Source: Bin80 sp965208025 (GTDB taxonomy: Bacteria > Bacteroidota > Rhodothermia > Rhodothermales > Bin80). Taken from it: a stretch of DNA of 64,000 nucleotides. The position numbers and the translations under genes are program-made. The stretch covers positions 124,001 to 188,000 of the forward strand of contig OZ242302.1 of NCBI GenBank assembly GCA_965208025.1, given 5' to 3'. A model generated the notes under the pieces. It was not told the DNA's origin and ran no database searches. It saw only the letters and a list, made by a program, of their open reading frames with translations. Every line of letters begins with the position of its first letter. Position 1 is the first letter of the stretch. Positions 24,316-33,443 of this stretch are shown here, piece after piece.

Positions 24316-25611
24316 ATGAAACAGAGCGAAATAACCAGACGAAACTTCGTAAAGGTCACAACCGCCGGTACTCTTGGCCTTATGACATCCAGCAATTTTG
24401 CGTATCCAAGCGGTCGCGATGTGATGCGGGTAGGTGTGATTGGTTGTGGTGGTCGAGGTACGGGTGCGGCGAGGGATGCAGTGATCTCCAGTGATCAAGT
24501 AGAGATCGTAGCCATGGGAGACCTATTTCAGGATCGACTAAATTCGTCATTTAACTCCTTGAAGGAAGAGATCGGGGACGCATTCCAAGTGGACGATAAC
24601 CATAAATTTGTGGGCTTTGACGCCTACCAACATGTCATTGATAGTGATGTGGATCTTGTGATTCTTGCAGCGCCTCCTGGCTTTCGTCCAGCCCACTTTA
24701 CAGCGGCCGTGAATGCGGGGAAACATGTATTTATGGAAAAACCTGTAAGTGTTGATGTAGCGGGAGCAATGGAAATCATGGCGGCTGGAGATGTTGCTAC
24801 CCAAAAAGGATTATCGGTGGTTGCAGGGACGCTCTATCGACGTCAACCGAGCTTTGTTGAAGCGATCAAGCGTATTCATGACGGAATGATCGGAGATATA
24901 CTTTCTGCACAAGAATATTACTTGACTGGCCCCATTTGGCTACGCAAGCGTGAGCCTGGGATGAGTGATATGGAATGGCAGTGTCGTAACTGGTATTATT
25001 TTACATGGTTGAGCGGTGACCATATCGTTGAACAATTTGTACACAACATTGACGTCATTAATTGGGTTCTCCAAGGTCATCCTGAGAGTGCGATTGCTAT
25101 GGGTGGACGAATCGCGAGAACCAGCCCAGAGTATGGTCACATCTACGATCACTTCAGCGTTGAATATGCTTATCCAAATGACATCGTTGTTGAAGCGAAG
25201 TGCAGGCAATTTCAGGGAGCGACTCGCAGAATATCCAACCGAGTAGTTGGAACCAACGCCGTAGCTGATTTGAATCCAGATAACTCAATGATTCGCTCCC
25301 ACGATGGGAGGGTCTTGTATGAGATGCCCGAGCGAGGAGGCAATGGTTATGTACAGGAACATACTGATCTGATCCAATCTATTCGAGATGGTAATCCACT
25401 TAATGAATCGGCTCAGATTGCAACCAGTACGCTCACTGCAGTCCTCGGACGTGAAAGCGCTTACACAGGCCAGCAACTGAACTGGGATGAGCTCATGGAA
25501 TCCGGTCTGGATTTGTATCCTAAATCCATTACATTTGGACAGCATCTGATTCCCCAAGTTCCTGTCCCTGGCATCACCAAACTATCCCGGTCTAGTCTCG
25601 CATCTTCCTAA
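24316..25611 (+). CDS. Tat-exported Gfo/Idh/MocA oxidoreductase
   Basis: This 431-aa protein opens with a twin-arginine signal (TRRNFVKVTTAGTLGLM) followed by the Rossmann fold VMRVGVIGCGGRGTGAARD. Further motifs are VILAAPPGFRP, KHVFMEKPVSVDVAG, AGTLYRRQPSFVEAI and DHIVEQFVHNIDVINWVLQGHP. Members oxidise or epimerise sugars and inositols with bound NAD(P). The protein is periplasmic by its signal, as is common in Rhodothermota and Planctomycetes-type sugar clusters. It leads a same-strand run of five genes. The substrate is unknown. Confidence 0.9.
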   Translation: MKQSEITRRNFVKVTTAGTLGLMTSSNFAYPSGRDVMRVGVIGCGGRGTGAARDAVISSDQVEIVAMGDLFQDRLNSSFNSLKEEIGDAFQVDDNHKFVGFDAYQHVIDSDVDLVILAAPPGFRPAHFTAAVNAGKHVFMEKPVSVDVAGAMEIMAAGDVATQKGLSVVAGTLYRRQPSFVEAIKRIHDGMIGDILSAQEYYLTGPIWLRKREPGMSDMEWQCRNWYYFTWLSGDHIVEQFVHNIDVINWVLQGHPESAIAMGGRIARTSPEYGHIYDHFSVEYAYPNDIVVEAKCRQFQGATRRISNRVVGTNAVADLNPDNSMIRSHDGRVLYEMPERGGNGYVQEHTDLIQSIRDGNPLNESAQIATSTLTAVLGRESAYTGQQLNWDELMESGLDLYPKSITFGQHLIPQVPVPGITKLSRSSLASS

Positions 25612-25625
25612 AATAATAGTACACC

Positions 25626-26519
25626 ATGAAAAGAAGAGAATTCTTACTCACAGGGGCAATCGGAGCAGTTGGTATTGCTTCAAGCAGTACTCTTGGATTT
25701 CATCAGTTCGGGAAAATATCCGTGCGCAAAGCAGTGAAGTTTGGTATGGTTCAGGAGCCCGAACTTTCCATTGCTGAAAAGTTTCAGTTATTGAAAGACT
25801 TGGGATTTGATGGGGTAGAGATGTCAAGTCCGAACAATTTAGAGACTGATGAAGTTGTCGCTGCCCGTGATTCTGTTGGATTACCAATTCATGGTGTGGT
25901 TGATTCAGTACACTGGAGGCAAACTCTTTCAGATCCTGACCCCAATGTTCGGCAAGCTGGATTGGATGGGTTGATGGAGGCAATTCAGGATGCGCATGAC
26001 TACGGGGCATCCACCGTCCTTCTTGTCCCAGCGGTAGTTGGCAAAAATGTCTCCTACGCAGATGCCTATAGTCGCTCTCAAACCGAAGTCCGCAAAGCCC
26101 TTCCGATGGCTACTGATCTTGGAATAAAAATTGCATTTGAAAACGTATGGAATAAATTCTTATTGAGCCCCTTGGAGTGTGCCCGGTATGTGGATGAGTT
26201 TGAAAGCGAGTCGGTAGGTTGGTATTTTGATGTCGGTAACGTAGTCACCTTTGGCTGGCCAGAACATTGGATCCGAATCTTGGGCCCCCGTATTCTGAAA
26301 TTAGACATCAAAGAATACAGTCGATCAAAAGGTGATTCAGAAGGTCCCTTTGCTGGTTTTAATGTTCCATTGGGGGAAGGTGATTGTGATTGGCCCACAG
26401 TTAATCAGGCCCTGTCTGAAATTGGTTTTGCTGGATGGGCTACTGCCGAAGTTCCTGGTGGCGATCGTACTCGTTTACAGGAACTCGCTCAGCGCATGGA
26501 TAATATTTTGCCTGTTTAA
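25626..26519 (+). CDS. Tat-exported sugar isomerase/epimerase-fold protein
   Basis: A 297-aa AP2Ec-type TIM barrel with twin-arginine signal MKRREFLLTGAIGAVGIASS. Recognisable parts are LKDLGFDGVEMSSPNN, the metal-site segments IKIAFENVWNKFLLSPLECA and GWYFDVGNVVTFGWPE, LKLDIKEYS, and VPLGEGDCDWPTVNQAL near the end. The E, D, H/D and E ligands of the family are largely in place. It lies 14 bp after the oxidoreductase, indicating one operon. Substrate unknown. Confidence 0.88.
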   Translation: MKRREFLLTGAIGAVGIASSSTLGFHQFGKISVRKAVKFGMVQEPELSIAEKFQLLKDLGFDGVEMSSPNNLETDEVVAARDSVGLPIHGVVDSVHWRQTLSDPDPNVRQAGLDGLMEAIQDAHDYGASTVLLVPAVVGKNVSYADAYSRSQTEVRKALPMATDLGIKIAFENVWNKFLLSPLECARYVDEFESESVGWYFDVGNVVTFGWPEHWIRILGPRILKLDIKEYSRSKGDSEGPFAGFNVPLGEGDCDWPTVNQALSEIGFAGWATAEVPGGDRTRLQELAQRMDNILPV

Positions 26520-26540
26520 GTAGTTTTTCACTCGTTGTAC

Positions 26541-27398
26541 ATGGAACGTCGGTCATTTATTGAAACCGGTTTAGTTGGACTTGCAGGTACCAGTTTGCTC
26601 GGTACTACCTTTCCAAAGTATCACCTAAAAGGACGCGTAAACCATAGCGTTTGCAAGTGGTGTTATCCAGATTACTCCGTTGACGAATTGGCACAAGCCG
26701 CCGCAGGTATGGGGCTTACATCAGTAGAACTTCTGGAGCCTGATGAGTGGCCAATTTTAGAAAAATATGGTCTCGTATGTGCCATGCCTATGGGGCCAGT
26801 GATAGAAGGGAAAAATCGATTAACGGACGGATTTAACGATCCCACAAATCACGAATGGCTTATCCCCATGTTTGTTGAACGGATTCGTGATGTTGCGGAG
26901 GCTGGTTACAAACACTTAATCTGCTTTTCTGGAAACCGTCGAGGTCTGGACGATGTGACCGGACTTGAAAACTGCGTTCAAGGACTCAAAAATATCATCC
27001 CCGCTGCTCGGGACCATGGGATCACCTTGTGTATGGAACTGCTCAACAGCAAAGTGAACCATCCTGATTATATGTGTGATCATACACGCTGGGGTGTTGA
27101 ACTTTGTAAACAGGTTGGGTCAGAGAATTTCAAGTTGCTCTATGATATCTATCATATGCAGATCATGGAGGGAGATGTCATTCGAACCATTAGAGACAAT
27201 CACCAATTCATAGGTCATTATCACACTGGCGGGAATCCGGGTCGAAATGAAATTGATGATTCCCAAGAGTTGAACTATCCTGCAATCATCAGAGCGATTG
27301 TGGAAACAGGGTATGATGGGTTTATAGGACAAGAATTCATTCCAACTCGAACTCCGCTCATCTCGTTGCGTGAAGCCGTCAGACTTTGTGATGTCTAG
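26541..27398 (+). CDS. Exported hydroxypyruvate isomerase-like protein
   Basis: ATG 26541 gives a Tat-like signal (MERRSFIETGLVGLAGTSLL). The TIM barrel shows CKWCYPDYSVDELAQAAAGM, LCMELLNSKVNHPDYMCDH, LLYDIYHMQIMEGDVIRTIR, GHYHTGGNPGRNEIDDSQEL and GFIGQEFIPT. These are typical of hydroxypyruvate isomerase-type proteins, including the metal-binding E, D, H and E. Length of 285 is normal. It follows the previous gene by 21 bp. Reaction not proven; export of such enzymes is typical of this lineage. Confidence 0.87.
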   Translation: MERRSFIETGLVGLAGTSLLGTTFPKYHLKGRVNHSVCKWCYPDYSVDELAQAAAGMGLTSVELLEPDEWPILEKYGLVCAMPMGPVIEGKNRLTDGFNDPTNHEWLIPMFVERIRDVAEAGYKHLICFSGNRRGLDDVTGLENCVQGLKNIIPAARDHGITLCMELLNSKVNHPDYMCDHTRWGVELCKQVGSENFKLLYDIYHMQIMEGDVIRTIRDNHQFIGHYHTGGNPGRNEIDDSQELNYPAIIRAIVETGYDGFIGQEFIPTRTPLISLREAVRLCDV

Positions 27399-27431
27399 CC
27401 CTTAACTCGCCATAAATTGATTCTTAAAAAC

Positions 27432-28340
27432 ATGACACGACGTCAATTTCTACCTACTGCCCCGCTAATTCCCGCCGCGACTGCTGCCCTCGGGTGTATT
27501 CCGATTGCCGGGAACTCAAATGATTTTTCGCTTCACTATGCTCCCCATTTTGGTATGTTCAAGCACAGTGCTGGTGATGATCTAATTGATCAGATCAATT
27601 TCGCTGCGGATCAGGGATTTACTGCATGGGAGGACAATGGAATGAGGGGACGAGATATTGAAACCCAAGAGCGGATCGCTACGGCTATGGTCCAGAGAGA
27701 TATGCAGATGGGGGTATTTGTGGCCCATACAATTTTTTGGCGTGAGCCAAACTTAGCCAGCGGAGATCCGGAACTACGGCAACAGTTCCTTGACGAGGTT
27801 CAATCTTCGGTTGAAGTAGCTAAACGTGTCAATGCCACATGGATGACGGTCGTCCCAGGATTTGTAGACCTCCGTCAAGACATGGGATATCAGACTGCTC
27901 ATGTCGTTGAGAGTTTACGTCAAGCCTGTGATATTCTCGAGCCGCATGGGCTTGTAATGGTTTTGGAGCCACTCAACCCTCATAATCACCCTGGACTGTT
28001 TTTGAAAAAAATTCCTCAGGCTTATCAGATTTGTCGCGCAGTTGATAGTCCCTCATGTAAAATTCTGAATGACCTATATCACCAACAAATCACAGAGGGG
28101 AATTTGATTCCAAATATTGATGCTGCATGGGATGAAACTGCCTATTTCCAGATCGGTGATAATCCAGGACGCAAAGAGCCAACGACTGGCGAGATCAACT
28201 ATGCCAACATCTTTTCTCATATTCGGGATAAAGGATTTAAGGGGATTTTAGGCATGGAACATGGGAATATGAAGCCCGGTCCAGAGGGAGAGCAAGCTCT
28301 TATTGAGGCATATCGGAGTGTAGACGCTGGCTCGGGATAA
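27432..28340 (+). CDS. Tat lipoprotein, hydroxypyruvate isomerase-like
   Basis: From ATG 27432 the signal reads TRRQFLPTAPLIPAATAALG followed directly by Cys, so it looks like a Tat-exported lipoprotein. The barrel has LVMVLEPLNPHNHPGLFLKK, ILNDLYHQQITEGNLIPNID, QIGDNPGRKEPTTGEINYAN and GILGMEHGNM. It is paralogous to the product of 26541-27398 (same DIYHxQIxEG and GDNPGR blocks). It is followed by a perfect hairpin right at its stop codon. Confidence 0.87.
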   Translation: MTRRQFLPTAPLIPAATAALGCIPIAGNSNDFSLHYAPHFGMFKHSAGDDLIDQINFAADQGFTAWEDNGMRGRDIETQERIATAMVQRDMQMGVFVAHTIFWREPNLASGDPELRQQFLDEVQSSVEVAKRVNATWMTVVPGFVDLRQDMGYQTAHVVESLRQACDILEPHGLVMVLEPLNPHNHPGLFLKKIPQAYQICRAVDSPSCKILNDLYHQQITEGNLIPNIDAAWDETAYFQIGDNPGRKEPTTGEINYANIFSHIRDKGFKGILGMEHGNMKPGPEGEQALIEAYRSVDAGSG

Positions 28341-28361
28341 CTCCTATCGCCCATAGGAGTT
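28339..28361 (+). terminator. Hairpin at the end of the isomerase gene
   Basis: A perfect 9-bp inverted repeat AACTCCTAT / ATAGGAGTT with a 5-base loop begins inside the stop codon of the preceding gene. No T-tract follows, so it may be an mRNA-stabilising or attenuating hairpin rather than a classical terminator. Confidence 0.45.
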
Positions 28362-28444
28362 GGTGACTATCCAGCTTCCGTGTATTGAGGTTTACCAAGC
28401 GCGTGGTTTAATTTCCATCTAACTTACCACAATTCAATACTCTT

Positions 28445-29542
28445 ATGTGGTTCTCCGCTTTAATCTTGGCATTACTATTTCAGGTTTTATCCAATGGGAT
28501 AAGTGCTCCTGATACCCCTAAACCAGTGCGCATTGGAGTTATAGGGCTCGTACATGGACATGTAGGTTGGATTCTTGGGCGTGAACCGATGGGAGATGTA
28601 CAAATTGTTGGAATTGCAGAATCAGATCAGGATCTGGCCTTACGTTTGTCAGACCGGTTTGGATATGATATGGAACTGGTTTACGGATCAATTCTCCAAA
28701 TGCTTGATGAAACCAAACCCGAGGCCATCACAGTTTTTTCTAATACATATGATCATTTAGCCATCACCAAAGCTGCTGCTGCACGGGGGATACATGTCAT
28801 GGTTGAAAAGCCACTGGCCATCTCCTTAGACCATGCAGAGCAGATGAAAGCCGTTGCGGATTCTGCAGGAATATATCTATTGACCAATTATGAAACGACT
28901 TGGTATCCAAGTGTTCATTATGCAAAAGAGTCCCTCCCGTCTATCGGAGATTTGCGAAAAATCGTTGTTAGAGATGGGCATTCTGGCCCGATTGAAATTG
29001 GTGTAGGAGAAGAATTCTCTTCTTGGCTACTGACAGAGGAAAAGAATGGAGGAGGGGCAATCACTGATTTCGGGTGTTATGGCGCGAACCTGATTACTTG
29101 GTTCACAGGTGGCCAGCAACCAACAAGTATTACAGCTGTCACGCAAGTATTTAAGCCTGATCCACCCTATGGTCAGGTAGATGATGAGGCAACAATTATT
29201 GTTACCTATCCGTCAATGACAGGGATTATTCAGGCATCCTGGAATTGGCCATTTAATCGAAAAGATATGGATGTATATGGGACAAGGGGAGCAATCTATG
29301 CCAAGAATCAAACAGACGGCACTGTTCGTCTATCCGACGAAGAACCAGTTCAATTTCAACTTCCACCCCAAATGGATAGTTCACACCATGATCCATTTGC
29401 GTACTTTGCAGGGGTGGTGCGGGGAGATATTGATCCAGAGGGAAGCCTGTCCTCACTGTCCATCAATATGATTGCAATGGAGATTCTTGATGCGGCGGTT
29501 CGATCTGCCAAGTCTGGAGAAACTATTATACTGCCGCACTGA
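28445..29542 (+). CDS. Secreted Gfo/Idh/MocA oxidoreductase
   Basis: The 365-aa protein has a Sec-type signal (MWFSALILALLFQVLSNGIS) rather than a Tat signal. The Rossmann segment is VRIGVIGLVHGHVGWILGRE, followed by ITVFSNTYDHLAITKAAAAR, IHVMVEKPLAISLDHA (the EKP motif) and GGGAITDFGCYGANLITWF. Its glycine loop GLVHGH departs from GxGxxG, as in other YVTN-type secreted members. It is convergent with 29549, with only 6 bp between. Substrate unknown. Confidence 0.88.
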   Translation: MWFSALILALLFQVLSNGISAPDTPKPVRIGVIGLVHGHVGWILGREPMGDVQIVGIAESDQDLALRLSDRFGYDMELVYGSILQMLDETKPEAITVFSNTYDHLAITKAAAARGIHVMVEKPLAISLDHAEQMKAVADSAGIYLLTNYETTWYPSVHYAKESLPSIGDLRKIVVRDGHSGPIEIGVGEEFSSWLLTEEKNGGGAITDFGCYGANLITWFTGGQQPTSITAVTQVFKPDPPYGQVDDEATIIVTYPSMTGIIQASWNWPFNRKDMDVYGTRGAIYAKNQTDGTVRLSDEEPVQFQLPPQMDSSHHDPFAYFAGVVRGDIDPEGSLSSLSINMIAMEILDAAVRSAKSGETIILPH

Positions 29543-29548
29543 GAACGG

Positions 29549-30640
29549 TCAATTAGCCAGCCAGCTTGGCGGACGATACTCTTTTGGAACTTTATCAGCT
29601 ATTCGTTCAAAAGCAAAATAACCGTAGACAACTACTCCATAAGGATCAATAACTTCGCCCTCTTCATCAATGAGTGTTGGACCAGAATTCAGTTCCATAA
29701 ATGAGCTCTGAGGTCCGGGGCGCCTCCATCCTGGTTGTCGTTGCCATGTTTTGAAGCTTTCGTCTTCTAACTCGTTGAGATAAGTAATTTCCAGAACGCC
29801 GGTAAAGGTTAGGAATTGCTCAAGTGGGGTAGGGCCATGCTCCAATAGTTGGCTCGGATCTACCGTAAACCGAGCGTGATCAGACTCAATGGAAAACCGT
29901 CTGTGAATTTCAAAACCTTCAATTTCGGTTTGCCCTGACTTGAGAGAAAGGAGAAAATGTCGTTGCGATCCATAGAATGCTTTTTCTCTGTTCGTTTGCC
30001 AACGCTGCGACTCACTACTATCCGCGGGGATCAGCTCCGAAAAAGATGGCTCACCGTCGTATTTGATAGTGTTGCCATAGTAAAAGAATTCTTTCAAGTA
30101 GTACTTAAGCCGGTACCCCAGTGCATGATTCTCAATGATCAGTGGTTCACTTGCCGTCGCAGTTAATTTTCCGAGCCGGCTAGAGAAACTTAATACCTCT
30201 GGGTTCAAGATCGCTGTCATGGAACTATTCTCGGTTTCACCCAAAAAAAGTCGGGTAAACTTGCTCAGACGTCTCTGCCACCTGCGAGCTAACTGGGCAT
30301 TCACCACCACTTCGTCCAACTCCACGGTGGTGGACGTTAAGTCAAAGTTGGCCACATAAGTTGTGTTCGCCCGAAGCAGAGTATCCATGGATGCAGACTC
30401 ATAGCCCATCATGCTTACCACAATCCGGTGTGCTCCAGGAGGGATATCATTGAGCATGAAACTCCCCTCACGATCCGTTACAGTACCAATCATGGATGAG
30501 GCAATAAATACATGGGCATCTCGCAATGGATAATTTGAAGATCCATCCGTAATTGTGCCAACAAGTATAGCCTCCTGACCGAACGCAAGGTGATTCAACA
30601 AGAGCAGGAATAAATAAATAAGCCTACTAAAAACGTTCAC
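29549..30640 (-). CDS. Carboxypeptidase-like regulatory domain protein, paralogue 2
   Basis: From GTG 30640 the protein starts with a signal (FSRLIYLFLLLLNHLAFG). Next comes a CarboxypepD_reg-like beta-sandwich (VGTITDGSSNYPLRDAHVFI, GSFMLNDIPPGAHRIVVSMM), then about 240 residues shared with the neighbour: WQRRLSKFTRLFLGETENS, EPLIIENHALGYRLKYYLKE, KAFYGSQRHFLLSL and PYGVVVYGYFAFERIADKVP. This domain precedes beta-barrels in TonB receptors, but no barrel follows. The start overlaps the end of the paralogue by 14 bp. Probably outer-surface or periplasmic; role unknown. Confidence 0.75.
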   Translation of the reverse strand: MNVFSRLIYLFLLLLNHLAFGQEAILVGTITDGSSNYPLRDAHVFIASSMIGTVTDREGSFMLNDIPPGAHRIVVSMMGYESASMDTLLRANTTYVANFDLTSTTVELDEVVVNAQLARRWQRRLSKFTRLFLGETENSSMTAILNPEVLSFSSRLGKLTATASEPLIIENHALGYRLKYYLKEFFYYGNTIKYDGEPSFSELIPADSSESQRWQTNREKAFYGSQRHFLLSLKSGQTEIEGFEIHRRFSIESDHARFTVDPSQLLEHGPTPLEQFLTFTGVLEITYLNELEDESFKTWQRQPGWRRPGPQSSFMELNSGPTLIDEEGEVIDPYGVVVYGYFAFERIADKVPKEYRPPSWLAN

Positions 30641-31781
30641 TCTGAATCCATGGACGAAACTCTTTCGGAATTTGATCTGCTGTACGTTCATAAGCAAAAT
30701 ACCCCCCGTAGAATGTAACCCCGTATGGATCTAGCGTGTCTCCTTTAAGATCCACAACGGTTGGCCCCCGATCCAGACGAATTGTTGAGGTTTGGTAACG
30801 TGCGCGATTGCGGCCTGAACGGCGTTGCAACCGAAGGAATGATGGACTCTCAAGTTCATTTGTGTAGACAATATCAATAAATCCCTCAAAATCCAAAATC
30901 CGTTCATCCTCGCTTTCACCGAGTTGAATGATGTCTTCCACTTTGACTGGAAAACGATTATTTTGCATTCCAGATGCTCCCCCGCGAGGATCAGGGATCC
31001 TCTGATTGGAACCCGGTCGGGAGTAAATCTTGAATCCTTGACTGTCCACCTGATCATTGATGACAGACAGAAGAAAGTGTCGGAACGATCCATAAAAAGC
31101 TGAATCCCGCCGAGCGTTCCAGAGTGCTGCTTCTTCGGGGCTTGATGGCGTCAGCGGTTCAAACAGAGGCTCTCCGTCCCAACGCCAACTGTTTGGCTCG
31201 GCAATAAACTCATTCAAGAAGTAGGTTAACTTATATCCGAGGCCTCTATTTTCAATAATAAGCGGTTCACTGGCCTGCGCCCTTAGGTCACCTCCGCGCG
31301 TTGAAAAATCCAGGACGAACGGGTTCGTAATCACGGTTTGTTCAGCATTCGGGCTCTCACCGATAAATATTGTCGTAAAGCGCTCCAACTGACGTTGCCA
31401 TCTTTTATTATCCCCAGCAACGGTCACCTCCCCCAATTCATATACTTTTTCGGCAATTTGAAAATCTTGAGTATACGCCTTTGCCTCACGTAGAAAAAGG
31501 TCTACATGACTTGATTCATAGCCAATTCGAGATACGACCAGTCGCAGGGTTCCCAATGGAATTCCGAGTAAGGTATATTGCCCCTCGCTATTTGTGGTTG
31601 TCCCAACCATTGATGATGCGATAAATACATTTGCCTCTGGGATGGGAGCGCCTGTGCTGTCGGTAACCGTTCCAGTAATGGTCGCAGAAACCTGCGCTTC
31701 CACGATGGGGATACTGAACGTGAGCAACAAGAAAAACGATAGGGGTTTCATAGTGACCTTTTGATAGATAGACGATCTCAT
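30627..31781 (-). CDS. Carboxypeptidase-like regulatory domain protein, paralogue 1
   Basis: A 384-aa protein; ATG 31781 overlaps the preceding aldo/keto reductase stop by ATGA, with a second ATG at 31751 giving a cleaner signal (MKPLSFFLLLTFSIPIVEAQ). The beta-sandwich ITGTVTDSTGAPIPEANVFI / GQYTLLGIPLGTLRLVVSRI is followed by the same C-terminal domain as paralogue 2 (RFTTIFIGESPNAEQ, EPLIIENRGLGYKLTYFLNE, FYGSFRHFLLSV, PYGVTFYGGYFAYERTADQI). The two are a tandem duplication, diverged to perhaps 45% identity by eye. Function unknown. Confidence 0.75.
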   Translation of the reverse strand: MRSSIYQKVTMKPLSFFLLLTFSIPIVEAQVSATITGTVTDSTGAPIPEANVFIASSMVGTTTNSEGQYTLLGIPLGTLRLVVSRIGYESSHVDLFLREAKAYTQDFQIAEKVYELGEVTVAGDNKRWQRQLERFTTIFIGESPNAEQTVITNPFVLDFSTRGGDLRAQASEPLIIENRGLGYKLTYFLNEFIAEPNSWRWDGEPLFEPLTPSSPEEAALWNARRDSAFYGSFRHFLLSVINDQVDSQGFKIYSRPGSNQRIPDPRGGASGMQNNRFPVKVEDIIQLGESEDERILDFEGFIDIVYTNELESPSFLRLQRRSGRNRARYQTSTIRLDRGPTVVDLKGDTLDPYGVTFYGGYFAYERTADQIPKEFRPWIQSERF

Positions 31782-32737
31782 GACTTATAAAACTCCACAC
31801 CTCGCCCCGCCATATCGGCTACCCGTGCAATGAGTTCCACTCGTTCCTCTTCTGAGAGTGCTGAGGAAGACTGAGCGAATGAAATTTTCTCAGTAAGTTG
31901 CTCCATATTATCGGTTCCAGTAACAAGTACACTCACGGGGAGAGACCATACAAATTGAAGAGCTTCCTGAATTGACAGAAGGTTGGGTACGACTTTGGGC
32001 CGATTGCCATGTTGTCCATGGGATGAGCCGCCAAAGAATCCTCCATTGGCAAGGGTTTTCATGGCAATGATGCCCATGTTCCGTTCCACAGCAACCGGTA
32101 AGACGGTACGTACAAAACTTTTATATCCTACATCAACCACATTGACTGGACATTGAACCGCATGAAAGATATCAGTAAGACTGAGAAGGTGGAGGTGTGC
32201 AGCGGGATCAGTGTGTCCAGTAAATCCGATATGCCTTGCCTTCCCTTCAGCAAGGGCTTCTTCCATCACATCCAGTACTCCGGCATCAATCCGTCGATCA
32301 ACATCTTCTGGACTCGTGATTGCATGTACCTGCCACAGATCAAGATAGTCGGTCTGCAGTCTCTGTAATGTTTGCTCCAGATGTTTGCGTGCTACACTCG
32401 CTGTCTTCGCTGTCGTCTTTGACATCAGGTAAACATCTTCCCGATATTTGGGAACAAGAAATCTCCCAAGATAGCGTTCACTCCCGCCGCGTTGGTAAGA
32501 CTCAGCGGAATCAAAGAATCGAATTCCACTGCCCATTGCAGCTTCAATCGTCGCCTGAGCATCCCGTTCATTCATCTCCCCAATATGCCAGCCTCCTAAG
32601 CCGAGCATTGTCACATCTTCATTCGTTCGACCAAAGGGACGCAGGGGTATTTCGGAGCCTGTGTGTGTTGATGTTTGCTGAATCAGGCCAGCGGATCCGG
32701 CAGCGAGGACCCATTGCATAAAGTTTCTTCGATTCAT
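31778..32737 (-). CDS. Tat-exported aldo/keto reductase
   Basis: ATG 32737 gives the twin-arginine signal NRRNFMQWVLAAGSAGLI. The AKR barrel has GLGGWHIGE, GIRFFDSAESYQRGGSERYL (catalytic D and Y), VYLMSKTTAKT (catalytic K), LQTDYLDLWQVHA and HIGFTGHTDP. Family members reduce carbonyls with NADPH. It is the fifth protein in this region with a Tat-type signal and lies in a minus-strand operon with the two carboxypeptidase-like paralogues. Confidence 0.88.
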   Translation of the reverse strand: MNRRNFMQWVLAAGSAGLIQQTSTHTGSEIPLRPFGRTNEDVTMLGLGGWHIGEMNERDAQATIEAAMGSGIRFFDSAESYQRGGSERYLGRFLVPKYREDVYLMSKTTAKTASVARKHLEQTLQRLQTDYLDLWQVHAITSPEDVDRRIDAGVLDVMEEALAEGKARHIGFTGHTDPAAHLHLLSLTDIFHAVQCPVNVVDVGYKSFVRTVLPVAVERNMGIIAMKTLANGGFFGGSSHGQHGNRPKVVPNLLSIQEALQFVWSLPVSVLVTGTDNMEQLTEKISFAQSSSALSEEERVELIARVADMAGRGVEFYKS

Positions 32738-32742
32738 GATGA

Positions 32743-33180
32743 TTAGCTTGATTTGATTGGATTCCAGGGCCACTGAACACATGACTTGACTTCTGGAAAT
32801 AGCACAATATCGGCATTTCCCTTCAGCACAAGGGTTGTAATGTTCGGACAGGGGATTAATTGCTTTGCTGCCGCGAGAGTTTTTCCTGAGACCGCTACAT
32901 CATCCACAATGAGAATGTTCTTGGCAGATGGGGGTAATGTAAAGGTATGGGATAATTGTGGGTTGGAATGAATGGGAATATTATTCTCATCCCGATAGTT
33001 CAACCACAGCGTGATCATGGGCGCTCTAAGTTCATAAGCGACCAAGGAAGCTGGCACAATTCCTCCAGTACCAATTCCAATTACCAGATCCGATACGGGC
33101 AGTTTTGTCTTGCGGAGAGATTCTGCTATCGTTTCAAAAGCGATTGAGGGAAGTTGAGCTTTGGTTGCCACGGAATTCAT
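32743..33180 (-). CDS. Phosphoribosyltransferase-domain protein
   Basis: This 145-aa type I PRTase fold has the PRPP-binding motif ILIVDDVAVSGKTLAAAKQL and the upstream loop DLVIGIGTGGIVPASLVAYE. The C-terminus is CVQWPWNPIKSS. It resembles the xanthine/hypoxanthine and small PRTase-like proteins; the base specificity cannot be read. It ends 5 bp before the aldo/keto reductase ATG. The 263 bp upstream (33181-33443) separates it from the divergent SDR gene and must contain both promoters. Confidence 0.82.
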   Translation of the reverse strand: MNSVATKAQLPSIAFETIAESLRKTKLPVSDLVIGIGTGGIVPASLVAYELRAPMITLWLNYRDENNIPIHSNPQLSHTFTLPPSAKNILIVDDVAVSGKTLAAAKQLIPCPNITTLVLKGNADIVLFPEVKSCVQWPWNPIKSS

Positions 33181-33443
33181 TTTCTGTTGATAGATTTACC
33201 CTACAATCTCAATACGAATCCCTCCCAAAAATATGTTGTTCTAGATGAGTTCGTATCAGCATAATATAACATGTATTCCAATTCGCAAAGTGAACGAATT
33301 CATGCAGAAAATTCTTTTTGAGATTAGACGATTTTTCAAAGCTGTGATCATGATGCAATTGACTAGACCATTATTTATGGAATTTATCCGAAGCGAACGC
33401 TTGCTTGTATAACATCTAATCCCTCAAACTAATCACTGAATTT

